Assembly: GCA_038373885.1 (NCBI GenBank)
Contig: JAWZYV010018267.1
Span: forward strand, 124,001-188,000
Origin: Cheiracanthium punctorium
Lineage: Eukaryota > Arthropoda > Arachnida > Araneae > Cheiracanthiidae
DNA: 64,000 nt
Direction: 5' to 3'
The notes under the pieces are model-generated. The model made no database searches. It saw only the letters and a list, made by a program, of their open reading frames with translations, and had not been told where the DNA came from. Position numbers and translations under genes: made by a program. Below, in pieces: positions 45,796 through 56,585 of the stretch; within the stretch, counting starts at the first letter, position 1, and each line of letters opens with the position of its first letter.

Positions 45796-47046
45796 CTAGT
45801 TTCCCTCTTTCATGATCTTCGATTTTTCTTGCTGGTCATGAGACTTTCGACGACAATGCTTTTGTACATGGCCTTCGACGCCACACTTCCAGCATTTCAC
45901 TTTCTTTGGGCCATCTCTCGTTCTATCGGATCTTAATTTTCGTTCTATGAGATCTTCAATTCTCTTCAACCTGTTCTCGACGCTCTCCGTGTCTTTGTCA
46001 GCTCCCTCTTGGACCGTGACAGCTCTAACAGCATGCCGATCTTTCCTGACGGCCCGCTGAGCTGCTTCTAGCTTCATTGCGAAGACGAGAGCAGATTTCA
46101 AATCCTGATAATCTTCCAACATAAGTGACTTTTGGGTTTCTGGATCACGGATGGCTTCAATAAAATGACGCACCGCCATTTCTTCTCGGACATTATCCAG
46201 GTGGTCCATGTAGGCTAGATGACACAGCCTATCTATGTCCGAAGCCAGCTCTTGAAGGGTCTCGCCAGATCTCTGCATCCTTGACTTAAGTTGGACTCTA
46301 CTATATTCTTTCTGGCACTTCTCTCCGAATTTCATCTCCAAGGCACTGGCAAGGGCGTCAAAATCTCCTATCTTCGTCGCTCCGATAGTTTGCAATACAT
46401 TAATTGCATCTCCGCTAAGGGAAGCGGCCAGTTGATTCGCTTTCTCGGACTCGCTCCAACCATTGGCTCTGGCGACGATTGAAAATTGGGTCTTGTAAGC
46501 CTTCCAGGGAGTCTTTCCGTCATAAGGCGTTAGTTTCACTGCTGGGTGGCGTGACGACAACCTGATGTTTTCTGGTACCTTTCCCAGCTTTACTAAACTG
46601 TCCAGTTTTTCTTCTAGCTTGTGATCGATCTTTTCCTCAATCCTTTCCTCGCATCTCGCTTGACTTTCTTCCAGGAGTGATACTCTTTTCTCTACTTCCT
46701 CTAACCCGGTTTTCATCTCTTCGTGAGCGGTTTTTAACTCATCTAATCCGGTTTCTATTTTTCTTTGTCCATCTTCCACTTTCTTCTCTAGTCCGACCAA
46801 TCCGGCTTCAATTTTCTTTTCTAAATCGGTCTTCATCTGTTCTTGTGCGGCTTTCATCTCGTCTTGTCCGGCTTTCATCTGTTCTTGTGCGGCTTTCATC
46901 TCGTCTTGTCCGGCTTTCATCTGTTCTTGTGCGGCTTTCATCTCGTCTTGTCCGGCTTTCATCTCGTCTTGTCCGGCTTTCATTTCTTGCATCATATTCA
47001 TGAGCTTTTGAAGTTTTTCTTCCATTTTTTGTCTAGTCAAAACCAT
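45796..47046 (-). CDS. gag: Gypsy gag with heptad-repeat coiled coil and zinc knuckle
   Basis: 416 residues starting at ATG 47046. Gag is the structural protein that packages the RNA. Residues 22-70 are seven uninterrupted heptads of MKAGQDE and MKAAQEQ, a strong coiled coil. The charged helix continues to about residue 145. The capsid-like middle follows (about 165-330, with LTPYDGKTPWKAYKTQF and FGEKCQKEYSRVQLKSRM). A CCHC knuckle, CWKCGVEGHVQKHC, occupies residues 385-398. The frame ends at TAG 45796-45798, right after a slippery heptamer. No stops or shifts are seen. The coding region begins about 30 bases inside the primer-binding site. Confidence 0.92.
   Translation of the reverse strand: MVLTRQKMEEKLQKLMNMMQEMKAGQDEMKAGQDEMKAAQEQMKAGQDEMKAAQEQMKAGQDEMKAAQEQMKTDLEKKIEAGLVGLEKKVEDGQRKIETGLDELKTAHEEMKTGLEEVEKRVSLLEESQARCEERIEEKIDHKLEEKLDSLVKLGKVPENIRLSSRHPAVKLTPYDGKTPWKAYKTQFSIVARANGWSESEKANQLAASLSGDAINVLQTIGATKIGDFDALASALEMKFGEKCQKEYSRVQLKSRMQRSGETLQELASDIDRLCHLAYMDHLDNVREEMAVRHFIEAIRDPETQKSLMLEDYQDLKSALVFAMKLEAAQRAVRKDRHAVRAVTVQEGADKDTESVENRLKRIEDLIERKLRSDRTRDGPKKVKCWKCGVEGHVQKHCRRKSHDQQEKSKIMKEGN
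45799..45805 (-). promoter_or_regulatory. -1 ribosomal frameshift site GGGAAAC
   Basis: On the minus strand the gag frame reads GAG GGA AAC TAG, so G-GGA-AAC is an exact X-XXY-YYZ heptamer directly before the gag stop. The pol frame is -1 to gag, has no stop here, and continues from this point. A downstream stem is plausible from the GC-rich GGTGGCC...GGGGCGG but was not folded. Confidence 0.8.
46837..46983 (-). repeat. 7 x 21-bp coding minisatellite in gag
   Basis: Seven consecutive 21-bp units encode the heptads MKAGQDE or MKAAQEQ, alternating after the first two. The opposite strand gives a repetitive open frame that is only a shadow. Confidence 0.9.
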
Positions 47047-47073
47047 AAACTGGAAAATTAAAGTCTTTCTTTA

Positions 47074-47093
47074 GAACCCCGATTCTGACACCA
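47074..47093 (-). promoter_or_regulatory. Primer-binding site, tRNA-Leu-like
   Basis: On the minus strand TGGTGTCAGAATCGGGGTTC begins two bases after the 5' LTR. It is complementary to a tRNA ending in CTGACACCA, an acceptor end known for insect tRNA-Leu. The tRNA assignment is from memory. Confidence 0.7.
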
Positions 47094-47095
47094 AA

Positions 47096-48011
47096 TGTTG
47101 CGGAATTACTCTGCTACTCCTGGGGTTCGTCGTTCTAAAGTCCAGTTGGTGTAAAAAGTTCAAGTAAAAAGTCACTTGTCAGGATGGAACACAAACTTTA
47201 TTTCTTCTAGAACTTCGTAGAACAATCAGATGCACACAATTCACAAGCACAATCTAGCAGTAACGTGCTTTTAACAATCCGCTTGGATCAGAAGCTCTCA
47301 CAAATGCTGTATTTCTCACACAAAATAAGTCACTTTTACAGGCTAAAATTCCGTGGAAATATTCAAGGGATATAGTACACTATCCCTTAAGACACAGCAA
47401 TGAAGAATTTACACAGCACTTTAAAAACAGCTTCACAAAGCAAGCTAAAACACAGCTTCTATAGTACTATCAGTTCACACAAAACAAGCGTACTGAGAGC
47501 TCTTCACACATTGAATGTTCAACTCGCACTGACGCTTCGGGGCGATGCGCGCTTCTATAAATAGCCGACGCAGGAGGTACAAGAGGTTTCCAGAAAAGTC
47601 AATTTCTCGAGGGTTCTACATAAAGCGTGAATTTTGATTACGTCATAGAAGAGAAATGTTAGGTTATTATGCGTTTTTAATGCAGGAAAAACAACTTCCA
47701 GGCCCATTGGGAAAATCGCGCCAAATGACCAAAAAGTCGCCAAGCTTGGCGACTTTTGGCGAAATATCGCCAAATTTGGTGCCAAAAATAAGTCCTCAAA
47801 AGTGAAGAGATCTAAGCTCTAGGACTAATATTTCTCGAGTTTTCTAGAAATCCCATATATTTGAATGGGAAACCGAAACCTCCGTATCTCCGGTTCTAAT
47901 TGGCCGATTTTGATGTAACAAAAAGCAAAATTTATCTATTTGAAGCGTAGAATACGAATTTTAAACCATTTTAAGCCCCAGAGCAGCGAGTTGCCCCGAA
48001 AATTCGTAACA
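47096..48011 (-). repeat. Gypsy 5' LTR
   Basis: 916 bp, TGTTACG...CCGCAACA on the minus strand. Flanked upstream by (AT)n at 48012-48039, the remainder of the target microsatellite. Confidence 0.92.
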
Positions 48012-48039
48012 ATATATATATATATATATATATATATTG

Positions 48040-48894
48040 TAATCATTCAGCTTGTAATTACCAGTAATAACTATACACATATTTATATTAAAATTGTTTT
48101 GCTTCTGATGTGAAGTTGGGATCTTCGCTTTTCTCAAATGCTGTGGCAAGTAAAAGGCTCGCCTTATTTTATGTTTGTAAGGAATTTGAATTTAACTACA
48201 TAATATCCATTTAGCCCGAACGTAGCTTATAGAACTTATCAAATATATGCGGACAAAAGAGTGAATATTGGAATAGTGAAAAGTTTTAAGGCGCTTTAAT
48301 AAAATCGAATAAACGATATGTACGTTTTGGGTGGTACGAAGTGTCCACCCTCCTTCCAGAGCCGTGCTAAGGGGTGGCAAACTGGGCCATCGCCCAGGGC
48401 CTCTAACTGTTTAATTCGTGGATATCAGGTGACCAAACTTTCATTAACGTTATTTTGTTGACGAAAATCCATATTTTTCTTTTATGGGAGGAGGGATTGA
48501 AGCTTTTAAATGTCGATTAAATTAATGCTTTTAAATGTGCAGAATATGTAATTTCGTGTATAGCTTTTCTTTTTTCAAGTTTACAACATGTTAAGTAGCT
48601 AGATGCAGCTGTTACATTACGGAAACTTATTGTATTAAAATCTTAATTAGTTAATTTAATTTACTTAATTACAGTAGCAGCAGCAGCGATTTGTTCTGGG
48701 GGGGGAAGGCATGATAAGATCCGCAATAATTTAGTAAGTAAAGAAAAGGGAAAGGACTCTAATTTTTTTTCGTCTAGGGCCGCTAAATATGTTTTGTCCA
48801 GGGCCCCCTAAAACCCTAAACATGTCTTTGCCTCATTCACTACGCTCCTACGAAGAAGGGTCGAACCTTTGTACCCCCGAAACGTGTGTTTTAA
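48040..48894. other. Unassigned, with a G/C-run miniature-element-like patch
   Basis: CAGAGCCGTGCTAAGGGG at about 48357 resembles the left end of the MITE at 8325, and CCAGGGCCCCCTAAAACCC at about 48798 could be interior or right-end sequence. A clean TIR pair and target duplication are not seen. Confidence 0.4.
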
Positions 48895-49092
48895 GGGTGA
48901 ACGCTAGACAAAAAATAGGCCTCTCGCAAAACAGCCTAAAAGATTTGTCTCGTCTCGTAAAATCCTTATATCATAATGTTAAAAATGCTTCTCTCATCTA
49001 ACAAGATCCCTGTATCGTAATCGTAATGTTAAAAATGTTTGTCTGATCTTGCAAAAAAGGTGTAAATCTCTGTCTCGTCTCGCATCCATCCC
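48895..49092. mobile_element. MITE family B relative, inverted
   Basis: Opposite in orientation to 24015-24140. It shares AAAAAATAGGC, CTCGCAAAACAGCCTAAAAG, AAATCTCTGTCTCG and the terminal CGCATCCATCCC. The left end is degraded (GGGTGAACGCTAGAC). Confidence 0.6.
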
Positions 49093-50053
49093 TATGCGTA
49101 CAGCTCTAAATAAAACTTGAAAAATACGAATTTATGGTCGGTTCCTAGAATTTTTTTTAATGTATTCCTTTTTTGTGGGAATATATATTTTACGAAACTT
49201 TTGATATATCGAATTTTTTCTTGTGTCAACTTTGAATTACTCAAGATTGGCTGCATTTTTATTTGTTCTTTAAACCAAGTATTTAACTGTATTTTGAGTA
49301 TAATGCTAGCATTTTTAGTTTTTCTAATAGGTTAAGCATGCGTTCAATAGTGGGTTAAGCTCCCTAACAATGCAACAGATTTTTAGGTTAAAGGGTGGGG
49401 GGGTCATGGCCCCCACATCGATTACGGGCCCTGAACTATGTATCAGAGACGTCCTCCCCCCTTCCATTTTTCTGTCGCATGCTGCATTATTATTGCAATT
49501 GCATGATTATATCTTATCTTTTTAGAATGTAATTTAACCTGAAAATAGAGGGTAATTGAAGAGCTGAGTGGATGAATATATTAAGTGACATTTTTACATG
49601 TAAACTAGAGATTTCGGGGTGAAAGAACATGTTTTACTGCTGGATTGTTCCTGGTTCTGCCAATCTTACCATAAGGCAGTTTTCAGTGCATGAACAGAAA
49701 ATAAATGAATTGATGAAAAACGACACTCTATTGATTTTACACTTGAATATCTAAAAATTTCTAAATTGTGCCTTAACATGTTCCTCCACTCAGCTCTTCA
49801 ATTATAGTAACCATTTTGCAAGTCTTAAACTATATAAAACTAAAACGACCACAGCAAGTATATTATTTAACACACTAAGATTAAAATAAAAAGAGTCAAT
49901 AAATACGAAATCTATTAACTGTTCAGAAGCCAATCTTTTGTGTGATTTCTTTTACATCTTTTTGGTCTGAAAGCGACTAAACAGAGCACGAGGTTGGCCA
50001 TCTGGGCTGCTGTAGGCTCTGATATAGATATATATATATATATATATCAACAT
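49093..50053. other. Unassigned AT-rich region
   Basis: No gene or paired termini. A G-run patch (GGTGGGGGGGTCATGGCCCCC) at about 49395 resembles interior sequence of the G/C-run miniature elements. Confidence 0.5.
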
Positions 50054-50061
50054 CATAAGGC

Positions 50062-50227
50062 CAAAGGAGGATCCAAGAAAATTATATTTACATTATAGAT
50101 AAATTACACTATAGATAAAGCCCCACTTAATACTGGGGCTTATACCAGTATTAAGTGGGCTTTACACGAGATAAAATGAGTATTCACGATTACACCCCCT
50201 CCAGAAAAGTTTCTGGATCCGCCCTTG
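50062..50227. mobile_element. hAT-type MITE with exact 8-bp target duplication
   Basis: The ends are CAAAGGAGGATCCAAG and TTCTGGATCCGCCCTTG. CATAAGGC flanks both sides exactly (50054-50061 and 50228-50235). Inside, AAGCCCCACTTAATACTGG and CCAGTATTAAGTGGGCTT form a strong hairpin at about 50119-50162. Noncoding. Confidence 0.85.
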
Positions 50228-50489
50228 CATAAGGCTGAACTGAACTTCTTGTAACTCTTCATTTTCATGACACTTCAAAAATTTAGTAATAGTCTGACGA
50301 CCTTTAGCTACTTTTTATAATTTGTCTTTTTGGAACCTTTAACGCTTTGAGGCGCAACCATTTCCCAATGCTGAAAAAAGGGCAGCCGTTGCCATCGCTC
50401 GACTTAACTACCAGCAAGATGGCGGACGATCGAAACGTTCATCGCGTGCCACAGATCGAGAGACCCCTTTTTTGACGACAGCTGGCTGT

Positions 50490-50625
50490 TCCTCGGCTTT
50501 TCTGAATCCATGAATACCTTAGTCGAAACTCAAATCCCCACGGTTTAGGAGGAGACAGCCCAATAAGCTCTTGAGAGCGGCGGCTGGGGCGGCGACAGCT
50601 GCCGTTACTTTATTTTAGAATAGAG
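50490..50625 (-). repeat. Dispersed repeat, counterpart of 35166-35300
   Basis: The reverse complement shares CCTAAACCGTGGGGATTTGA, TTTCGACTAAGGT and the flanking GCTGTCG-type block with 35166-35300. Confidence 0.55.
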
Positions 50626-50679
50626 ATAAAATTTCTTTTAATGATCGATTGCGAATGAATTCACTGTATTGGACATTGG

Positions 50680-50860
50680 TCTCGAGAACTACGTAATACA
50701 ACAACCCCCTTTTTGTTAACAGAATATTTTTTAAATATCTTCAAATAATTAAAGGAATGTCTCCTTGAACTCGGAAATTTTGCTGTGTTCTAAGCCGAAG
50801 ATTAATATTTAAAAAGCGTCGGTTAGCTATGTTCCGTAGATGTTGGCTTTTATAATATTG
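50680..50860. mobile_element. Diverged relative of the 13797/14310 MITE family
   Basis: It shares CCCTTTTTGTTAACAGAATA with 14310 (CACTTTTTGTTAACATCATA), and GTTCCGTAGATGTTGGC near the right with the family's ATTCCGCAGTAGTTGGC. The left terminus is degraded. Confidence 0.35.
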
Positions 50861-50936
50861 GACTAGTATTATTGATATAAACCGTCATTTCATAGTAAAA
50901 TCTTTATCAAATTAACGTTACCCTCTCTCTGTGAAC

Positions 50937-51484
50937 AAAGGTTGTCCCAAATTTTACGTAATATTTGAATTAAATAGAGAGTTAATTAATTTAACGCGGC
51001 AACCAAAAAAGGAAAATAGTTTGAAAGATGACTGTTAAAGATTGTAAGAACGCACCACAGTGCGAAAGTCCAACACGCTTTCATTGTTGAACAGGATTTC
51101 AAAATGAATGAAAGTTTGATTCCTGATAACTTTGATGGTGACTGATCATGTGATATTACGCCACTGTATTTCTTTCTTTGTGGTTATTTGAAGTCAAAGG
51201 TCTATATAAACAAGCCCACATGCACCCGCGCATTGCAGGAGGATGTGTGGAGGACTCAACGCTGCATCACTGAAATGCAGTCACCAATATTCGAAATGGT
51301 CATGGGAAATTTCGACAAAAGAGTGCAGATCTGCCAGCAAAGCCGCCAAGGTCCTTTGTCCGATGTGCTACTCCATACATAGCCCTATCCTGTCTACTTT
51401 ATGTTTCAATTAAAAAAATACAATTGGAAAAAAATGTGTTTTCTATTTAATTCAAATATTGCTTAAATTTTGGTACTCCCTTTA
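50937..51484 (+). mobile_element. Internally deleted mariner-like transposon
   Basis: The left arm AAAGGTTGTCCCAAATTTTA, then ATATTTGAATTAAATAGA is inverted in the right arm (TCTATTTAATTCAAATATTG, then AAATTTTGGTACTCCCTTT). Only the transposase C-terminus is left between the arms. Confidence 0.6.
51158..51382 (+). pseudogene. mariner-like transposase, C-terminal remnant (second lineage)
   Basis: The frame reads ITPLYFFLCGYLKSKVYINKP, corresponding to the LTPLDFFLWGY.K.KVY.NKP block of arthropod mariner-like transposases, and ends RQGPLSDVLLHT before a TAG at 51380-51382. The acidic residue of the DFF motif is replaced by Y here (LYFF), so the catalytic site is lost. Upstream, DNFDGD-stop-SCD may be the preceding block. 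This is a different lineage from the copy at 33559 (helix and tail differ). Confidence 0.65.
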
Positions 51485-53474
51485 TCTAATCTGTTCATGC
51501 AAACAAACAGTTCCATTGTTCACTTCGCTATAAAAGTTTACCTTCCCTTCTTAATAATTTTTCCTTTATTAACAAAATGTTGTTCATGGATGCTTGTTAC
51601 AAATTTTCTGATTTATTACTTTTCATCACTGAACTACTGGCCGAAATCTCTTACTGATGTAACTGTAGTCTGATTTCAATAAACTTGAGAGTTATATCTT
51701 ACGCTGGAACATAAAGAGAATATCTTGAAATTACTTTTAAACAACATATACGTGATCACGGATGCATACAATAAAACATCTTTCATCAAGACTGAAAATT
51801 TCGGTCTACATATTTTATGTAAAAAGCCTACTTTAGAAAAGTTTGGTCCTCTTTTACCTGTAATTCAACAGACGGGGTCAATGATACACGCAATGTTGTT
51901 TCAACACGCAATCTTCATGATTTCTCCGAACTTTCGGATAAATGTATGAAAGTGCAGAACATTCTTAAATAGTCCACTCTAAAGTAAACCAAGATTGTTT
52001 TAAATCACTGGAAACTGAAATACTTCACGGATTGTTAATATGTTCTACCAACTTGAATCAGTTATTTAAAGAGGCTCGCCTTTAAAAGAGTCTGAGCATT
52101 AGTTTATAGATTTTTGTGTAGCTTGCAAATTAAAGAGTGTTGTACGCAAGAAGCCTTTGTCTCTTATTTATTGCAAAAAGGAGCTGTTTAGAGCTGCGTT
52201 TATTTTTCAATGCTTTCTATACTAATTTCAATATTTTAAGGGCGATCTGCATGTTTATTGGTTCTTTACATATGAATTTCCTATACAAACTCTTATTTTC
52301 TATTTTATTTACTCCAAATTTAATACGAGCTGTCTACTTTTCGTACTTCTAATTCACATTGACACTACAGCGACTAATTCGAAAAGGTATCGTAAAATAT
52401 TTTTTTAATATGGCAATGTGTTATCTAAAATACGTTTTATGATGTTTATTTGCAGAAAAGAAAAGCATTCGAAATTTTCTTACATATTTATATTGTATGG
52501 TCTTCGATATGACAAATCAGCAATACGACGGTTTATCATTAATATGTTGAAATAAGAGCTATCAACCTACAGCCGTTTTCTTCACTTCCGCGAAACAAAT
52601 TTCTTGAAAAAATAGTACATAATTATTTCAGAATTTTTAAGTCTACAAATCAATAAAGTACTATTAAAGAAATTATTGAACTTAAAGAATAGAGTGTTTT
52701 AAGTGTAATTTGCTGTAATCAATGGATAGATAATTACAGATATAATTTACCACGTAAGGGACAGTAAAGTCTTTCCTTGATGGCTATATGAAAGAGCCAT
52801 CTTTAGGTCAATGACACTAATTTGTCTCAATCTTTAATTAGATTGGTAATTTATAGCGTCGTCTAGTTTCAACAGATGCACGTCGTTTCAATTTATTTAA
52901 CACGGACTTTCTCACGCAGAAACTTTTTAGTCTAAATCATGCCATTCGTTTTGTCATGCACAGAGCTGGAATATCTATATCTCTAAAATGTTATCGAATG
53001 TGAAACTACTGTTGAAGTACTAATAAATCTGTATAATTCAATACAGCGAAACTAATATTCAGCATACACACCATTAAACAAATTGTAGATAATGTCGCAA
53101 GATAATTTATTTTTGTATTTGTGTAACATGGGACAGAAATAGAGTAGTAAAATAAACTTTAAATACAAAATATTGTGGAATGGGCAATTTTGAACAATAA
53201 TACATTAAAATTTGGATTTCAGGAACATTTAAGAACTTCAAATCTGAGTGATATATGCATAACCAAATTCTTGCGTACTCAAAAATTACTCTTTAGAATA
53301 AAATTTAATTAAATCTTATTTAAAAGTAATAAAAATACAGCAATTATACTAGAGTCAGAAACCTATGGTTTTGGTGATTTGCAATTCTCCCTCCTTCGAG
53401 AAGTTGCATTGTATGCATTAATTCTGTGATAAAAATGACTAGCCTGGGGGGCATTTTTTCTAATATATGCTAAA

Positions 53475-53520
<46 letters not shown>

Positions 53521-54555
53521 TTTAGCAATAATATATGCTTTATGTAATTATAAAAACTGTAAAGTCCTAATCAGAATACTGGGTGGTGAGGATGGGGTTG
53601 GTTGTTGGTTCTTTTTATAAATTAAAAAAAAATCATAAAATGTGTATCTATATATTTTATACAAAAAAAAAGTATAATTAAGAATATTTGATTACTGGTA
53701 CTTTTTCCTTTTCATGAGTCTGTAACTAATGTAGCCTTACAAAGTACTTATTTACCTTTATATCTTACAATAATATTAGCATAAATAGCAATTAATAAAT
53801 GTGTAATATTAATATAATTATTATCTTTATCATTAGTATTATAATTAATTTCTACAGTTTTTCTCCTTATCCACAACTTCACCTAAGTACTTCTTAGCTA
53901 CTGCAGCTTGTACTACGTTAAACATAGGTTAGCTATTCTAGTGTTATATTAATTTTATTATTTATTAATTTAATTATTTTATTTAATTATTATTATTTTA
54001 TTTTTATTTTTATTTCCATACTTCCAGATTAATTTCCCCCCCTCTCTATGGCATTACTTGCCAAACTTGATGGCACTTAGGCTTCTCTGATTGCAACATG
54101 CACTAGTACTGCCTCCATAACTGAGCTTCGATCTTCATGTCTGGTTCACTACCTCGTTATTTATTTCTAATAGCTATGGTCGCGCCCCCAGGTTACAAAA
54201 TGACCCTAATTTTGGTCAGGTAACTTGCAGAAACCTAGCTATTATTGTTTTTTCGATTAAATAGAAATGTGTGTGCGGTGACGCCTGACGATAGAGAACA
54301 CCATTTCAATTTTCCTTTCCATATCCGAATCATGTGGATACATGTGTTTAGGCTTAAAGCCCACCTGGTCTCATTTGGCGCATTATATCCAATTTTTCCA
54401 CTCTTTCATTGGTTTTGAAGGCTATATTTATACACTTTTTTCGGTATAAGCTCGTTAATTTGCAACATGTGCTATCTGCTTTTTTTTTTTCACTTAATCA
54501 ATGGATTATCTTTGGATTCCACATTACGTAAGTAAGTTATTATATATTATATATA
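51485..54555. other. Unassigned AT-rich region with simple repeats
   Basis: No recognisable gene. At 53469-53526 an (AT)n tract is bracketed by GCTAAAGT and ACTTTAGC, forming a long potential hairpin. 53940-54020 is ATTT-rich. Open frames are short and lack domains. Confidence 0.5.
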
Positions 54556-56097
54556 TCTAATATATAAGATTCTCCTGTCACAGTGTTAGTCACCTAACTC
54601 CTCCGAAACCACTCGACCAATTTTAATGAAATTTTCTATGTATATTCGTTAGGTCATAGAATAGGTTTTTAACTATGTCTCATACCCCTAAGTCATAAGG
54701 GCGGTCCACCCCAAAATGTTTAGCCCCCGAGTGCTATTAATTTCAATCAGGATTTCTGTGTAGACATTAGCGTGTCGAATCACTTTTCAAATGTGTTTGC
54801 CAGATAATGTGGAGAGGGGGGGGGAAGTTAATAAAATGTTGAAAGTTGCACAAAGTTTGCAATTTTTGATAATTGATCGCTAAATGTGGTGCCAAAACGC
54901 GACAATTTATTATAAATATATTTCGCGTATAGTTAGAAAACACCTGGCGTATATTGTAAAAGAGTTTTACTAGGCGATTTTAATATAGATTTCTATTCCG
55001 AAGAAGTACTCTGTGGAACAAGAAAGGAAAACACGGTACACTCATGGATTATGATGTCCATTCCAAACAGTATTTAAAATGTCTTTGCGGTATAGTTGGA
55101 ATATGCCTACAGGAAGAACATGCCTGGAGGAAATTCTAAACAGTTTCAGGTGGCGATTTTAAGATAGATTTCGATTCCAAAGATGTGTTTTATGGTACAA
55201 GAAAGAGTTTATTCCTATTTTAACGCCAACCTAAAATATTCCCGTACTTTGGCGAGCTTTGCAGTCATGGGTCTCTGGGAGTTATGCACAAGTTTCAACG
55301 GTACATACGTATTTTCCAGGCGGTCCGCCAAGACAAGCAATTTTTTCACCAAGATAAATGCCGGGCACATGAGTTTGTTGATGGTTTGGAATACGATTGG
55401 CAACGTATTTAAAATCTACGAAAAAGTAGTTTGGCGGAAGTGACTGCCGGGATAATACGTAAGTACCGTTTCAACGCACCCAAAAGAACTAGGTGATAAC
55501 TAAAGTAAACAAACTAGCGATAAACGCGCCAGTTAAGGAATTTGAAGACATTTAATTATTAAAACTACATTAATTAGTAATCCAAAATAAATAAAAATGT
55601 AACGGCATGCTGTACTTACATGTGTTCCAAATCGCTATTTTAATTCTAATTTACGATTTCTACATAAATGCAAAAAATCGTCATGTTAACTGCAGATGTT
55701 TAATCATCGCCTCCTTGGCGGAGTCGAGGCATTAAAGTAGGAAACAATATATAAAACGGTGAAGTATAGTTGTGATATACTTGGCGAAGATTGTAAAGTA
55801 ATTTTAGTTGTAAAGTAGTTGTAAAGTAGTTGAAAAGAAGTTGTAAAGTAGTTTTAGTAGGCGATATTAAGATAGATTTCGATTCCAAAGATGGGTTTAT
55901 GAAGTAAGAAAGAAAAATACAGCACAGTCATGAATAATGATAACACTTTCCAACTTAATGGAATAAGGACGAAAAATAGGGACGACGCATAAATTATGAT
56001 ATGATTTTAATATATAGCACTATAGTGCGTATTTAAATCTGAAAGTGTTTCAGATTTTCATCCTTTCTTTTTTGGGGGGGGCAAAATTTTTTATGGA

Positions 56098-56256
56098 ATG
56101 ACTATCAATAAGTCTCAAGGCCAAACTATGTCTGTTTGTAGATTAGATTTGAGCACACCATGTTTTTCACACGGACAGTTATACGTGGCATGCTCTCGAG
56201 TGGGCAAACCATACAGTGGGCATCCAGTTTGTTTGTGTTATCTAAAGATGGGATAA
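56098..56256 (+). pseudogene. Helitron helicase (Pif1-like), C-terminal remnant
   Basis: The reading [19 protein letters not shown], then [17 protein letters not shown] is the conserved end of the Pif1-family helicase in Helitron RepHel proteins (NKSQGQT and VACSRV are motifs V-VI). The frame ends at TAA 56254-56256. Rep and the rest of the helicase are absent. Confidence 0.85.
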
Positions 56257-56514
56257 CAAAAAATATTGTATACTCTATTGCGTTAAGGGATTGATATTAT
56301 TTTTTAGTAAAATTATTGTAATTAGCGATATATATACATTTAAAGAAGAAATTACAATGAATTAAAAATATAAATGTTTGGTATTGTGTTATTTTTATAT
56401 TCCAAAATCGTTCACAGCTCTCCATGCCTCTTCCACTCATATACCACATCCTCATACACTTACAATAAGTTAGTCGTTTCTTTCTACTAAAATAATCCTA
56501 GGAATAATTTATAT

Positions 56515-56542
56515 GGCAAAACAACGTTTGCCGGGTCAGCTA

Positions 56543-56543
<1 letters not shown>
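56515..56543 (+). terminator. Helitron 3' hairpin and CTAG end
   Basis: GGCAAA, loop ACAACG, TTTGCC, then seven bases, then CTAG. This is the structure that marks the end of transfer in rolling-circle Helitrons. Confidence 0.85.

Positions 56544-56582
<39 letters not shown>

Positions 56583-56585
<3 letters not shown>

Larger units (their letters stand above)
40917..48011 (-). mobile_element. Near-complete, young Ty3/gypsy retrotransposon
   Basis: 7095 bp, minus-strand orientation. It holds a 5' LTR (47096-48011), primer-binding site, gag, pol, polypurine tract and a 3' LTR (40917-41832). The two 916-bp LTRs differ at about 6 positions by my reading (about 0.7%), so insertion is recent. It sits in an (AT)n tract, with ATAT on both sides as the apparent target duplication. 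No env frame exists between pol and the 3' LTR. Confidence 0.93.
54556..56543 (+). mobile_element. Deleted Helitron with both termini and helicase tail
   Basis: The 5' end reads TCTAATATATAAGATTCTCC, then ACTCCTCCGAAACCACTCGA, the usual inner 5' phrase of arthropod Helitrons. The 3' end CTAG at 56540-56543 is preceded by a perfect 6-bp stem hairpin at 56515-56532 and lies between A (54555) and T (56544). A helicase C-terminal remnant is at 56098. The 1988-bp length is far below an autonomous Helitron (usually several kb), so most coding is deleted. Confidence 0.85.

Noticed and set aside
46837..46983. Regular short repeats that could suggest a CRISPR array
   Set aside because: There are no spacers. 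The 21-bp units are contiguous and encode coiled-coil heptads in a eukaryotic retrotransposon.
44035..47061. Plus-strand open frames across the gypsy element, including a 255-codon frame at 44991-45758 and a repetitive one at 46677-47003
   Set aside because: They are antisense shadows of the well-supported gag and pol. The repetitive one is the reverse of the heptad minisatellite.
48357..48815. A G/C-run pair as a hAT MITE
   Set aside because: The left end resembles the 8325 family, but I could not find a convincing right end or duplicated flank.
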